Assembly: GCA_032622095.1 (NCBI GenBank)
Contig: CP136069.1
Span: forward strand, 52,250,760 to 52,314,759
DNA: 64,000 nucleotides
Source of the DNA: Siphonodentalium dalli
Lineage: Eukaryota; Mollusca; Scaphopoda; Gadilida; Siphonodentaliidae
Direction: 5' to 3'
Both the position numbers and the translations under genes were made by a program. This document shows positions 63,020-64,000 of this stretch, piece after piece. The notes beneath the pieces are model-generated. The model saw nothing but the letters and a program-made list of their open reading frames with translations. It was not told where the DNA came from and made no database searches. How positions within the stretch are numbered: position 1 is the stretch's first letter; each line of letters begins with the position of its first letter.

Positions 63020-64000
63020 TCAACATCTCCATCCGTATGGATATGTGTGAATACCATTGACGAGTTTTCGTTTTGTGTACACCGATCTGAAAGTTTTGGT
63101 TTGACACTCACTAATCAGTTGATGGTACTTTTGTCTTTTAATTCTGGAAGGATACTCAACAACAGTTTTGAAATTTTCACGATCATTAACACATTGTACC
63201 ATTGTTTCAAAATTAACTTTTTGACTTGTGCTGTAATCAAGAGTGATACCTTTTACCTTACATTTGGTGTATCTTCCCCCATCTTTGATGTATTCATATC
63301 CATAGTTCTTTGGCCCAAGTCCAACAAATTTGACAATCTTCGCATCTGGATGTTCGTCGCTCCATTTCCCCAATCTTCCTTCGATAGTTTTGATGTTCTT
63401 CTTTGATGGATCACTGACATACATACAGCTGTCTGTATCAAAATACAGCACTCTATCTCCAAGTTTTTTAAAAACTTTATACAATTGTAATCTTGCATAC
63501 GCTGTAACAAAAGAAGCAACAACAACATTTGCTGAATGATGAGGTTCAATATTATCTAAAATATCAACATAATTTACCAGAATGAATTTGTCACCATCAA
63601 GAAGTGTAACATTTTGAACAATTATATTGTTACTAGTAAGCAATTCAAAATAACGTGATGGCTTATCCACATACTCTGTTTTTGACATAAGATTTCTTTG
63701 TGCATTCTTACCCCATATACAATTAATCATAATTTTAGATATTTGGCGTTTTCCTGGATTCTTCTCGATGTTCTCCAATTTTATACCCTCAGCTGCATAA
63801 TAATCCTGTACAAACTTTTGCTTCTGTTCTTCTGTCTCAACACCAAATGGATAACCACTACATTCCTGTTTGATCTTTAGATGTTTGTCGATATAGGATT
63901 TGTATATTTCATCTGTCCAATCTGTCCAATGCCAAATTTGGTACACATCAAGTATTTTGTAGCCAACATCCATTGCTTTGAATAACTCTGGCGTGGTCCA
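63020..64000 (-). CDS. protein-primed DNA polymerase B (C-terminal part, cut by window end)
   Basis: The frame is open to the window edge, so the exonuclease and N-terminal region lie outside. Visible in order, counting from Met at 63973: ILDVYQIWHWTDWTDEIYKS, the fingers/motif B region ISKIMINCIWGKNAQR (78-93, K-x3-N-x2-W-G in place of the common NSxYG), YARLQLYK, the catalytic motif C YFDTDSCMY (177-185, Asp179 and Asp181), the KxY-type GPKNYGYEY (220-228), and the C-terminal QTKTFRSVYTKRKLV and PYGW. These are the features of the B-family polymerases of Polintons, which use a terminal protein as primer. It replicates the element. No lesion is seen in the visible 327 codons. Confidence 0.95.
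   Translation of the reverse strand, partial: WTTPELFKAMDVGYKILDVYQIWHWTDWTDEIYKSYIDKHLKIKQECSGYPFGVETEEQKQKFVQDYYAAEGIKLENIEKNPGKRQISKIMINCIWGKNAQRNLMSKTEYVDKPSRYFELLTSNNIIVQNVTLLDGDKFILVNYVDILDNIEPHHSANVVVASFVTAYARLQLYKVFKKLGDRVLYFDTDSCMYVSDPSKKNIKTIEGRLGKWSDEHPDAKIVKFVGLGPKNYGYEYIKDGGRYTKCKVKGITLDYSTSQKVNFETMVQCVNDRENFKTVVEYPSRIKRQKYHQLISECQTKTFRSVYTKRKLVNGIHTYPYGWRC

Larger units (their letters stand above)
54857..64000 (-). mobile_element. Polinton/Maverick (adintovirus-like) element, right part cut by window end
   Basis: Fifteen minus-strand genes or gene parts between 55144 and 64000 form the Polinton set: protein-primed DNA polymerase B, packaging ATPase, integrase with chromodomain, capsid proteins and adenain-type protease, interleaved with small basic, membrane and unknown proteins. 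Neighbouring genes mostly touch or overlap by 4 to 35 bp, which is dense, virus-like packing unlike the rest of the window. Base composition is AT-rich with A/T-run coding. Left terminus is approximate. Only one lesion (capsid stop at 56271-56273) is visible, so the copy is young. Confidence 0.92.

Noticed and set aside
1-64000. tRNA, rRNA or other structural RNA genes
   Set aside because: I scanned for tRNA B-box words (GGTTCGAATCC type) and found only isolated matches such as near 1083 without a cloverleaf. No rRNA-like sequence was seen. A covariance-model search would be decisive.

Overview
The window is eukaryotic, AT-rich and intron-bearing, and is dominated by transposable elements. 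The element mix (Polinton/Maverick, Gypsy LTR elements, a LINE, a Penelope-type fragment and hAT-, piggyBac-, Mutator- and possibly Transib- and Academ-like DNA transposons), together with one clearly spliced metazoan-type gene, points to an invertebrate animal genome, probably marine. I cannot name the species from sequence alone.

0-6 kb is the only stretch with likely host genes: a single-exon SGNH/GDSL-hydrolase-like gene (2392-2964, minus) and, divergently oriented, a four-exon gene (3423-5546, plus) whose 193-residue product matches the Tpt1/KptA tRNA 2'-phosphotransferase family from end to end. 6.1-11.8 kb holds an array of 193-bp tandem repeats with an exact period, direct duplications and a large palindrome. 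11.8-15.35 kb is a 5'-truncated LINE with one in-frame stop, whose 3' part carries a tandem dimer of another element flanked by a 5-bp duplication. 15.8-25.6 kb is repeats: families of short palindromes, a 22-bp minisatellite, hairpin-rich piggyBac-type MITEs, an element with a 7-bp target duplication, and a hAT element with a perfect 8-bp target duplication.

From about 26.5 to 43.5 kb a single decayed Gypsy element (plus strand) can be followed from gag through protease, RT and RNase H to integrase. It has been split by at least five later insertions: a 5.3-kb DNA transposon with terminal inverted repeats of about 0.7 kb and a PIN/XPG-like gene (27947-33257), a 5.1-kb element of unknown type (33499-38566) with an adjoining related MITE, a TTAA-type MITE (39356-39738), a 1.57-kb element (40127-41694) and a 398-bp Mutator-type MITE with a 9-bp duplication (41868-42265). 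For four of these the target duplication can be read, and removing the insert brings the interrupted Gypsy frame back together, so boundaries are exact.

44-53 kb holds a foldback palindrome, a Penelope-type GIY-YIG fragment, a 2.2-kb Transib-like element carrying six 160-bp repeats, and a second Gypsy element on the minus strand (48296-52790) with a long intact RT-RNase H frame but frameshifted protease and integrase.

55.1 kb to the window end is the most coherent system: a compact, virus-like Polinton/Maverick (adintovirus-like) element, all genes on the minus strand and mostly touching or overlapping. Reading from the right edge: protein-primed DNA polymerase B (cut by the window end), three accessory or structural unknowns around an A32/FtsK-type packaging ATPase, two basic proteins carrying a Gly-Gly motif followed by a hydrophobic tract, a 240-residue conserved unknown, an integrase with chromodomain, a two-helix membrane protein, a 283-residue candidate minor capsid protein, a basic amphipathic peptide-type protein, a capsid protein of the F54H12.2-like family broken by exactly one in-frame TAA, a putative zinc-binding protein and an adenain-type cysteine protease. 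Replication, integration, packaging, capsid and maturation functions are all present, so this copy is recent; its only visible lesion is the capsid stop codon.
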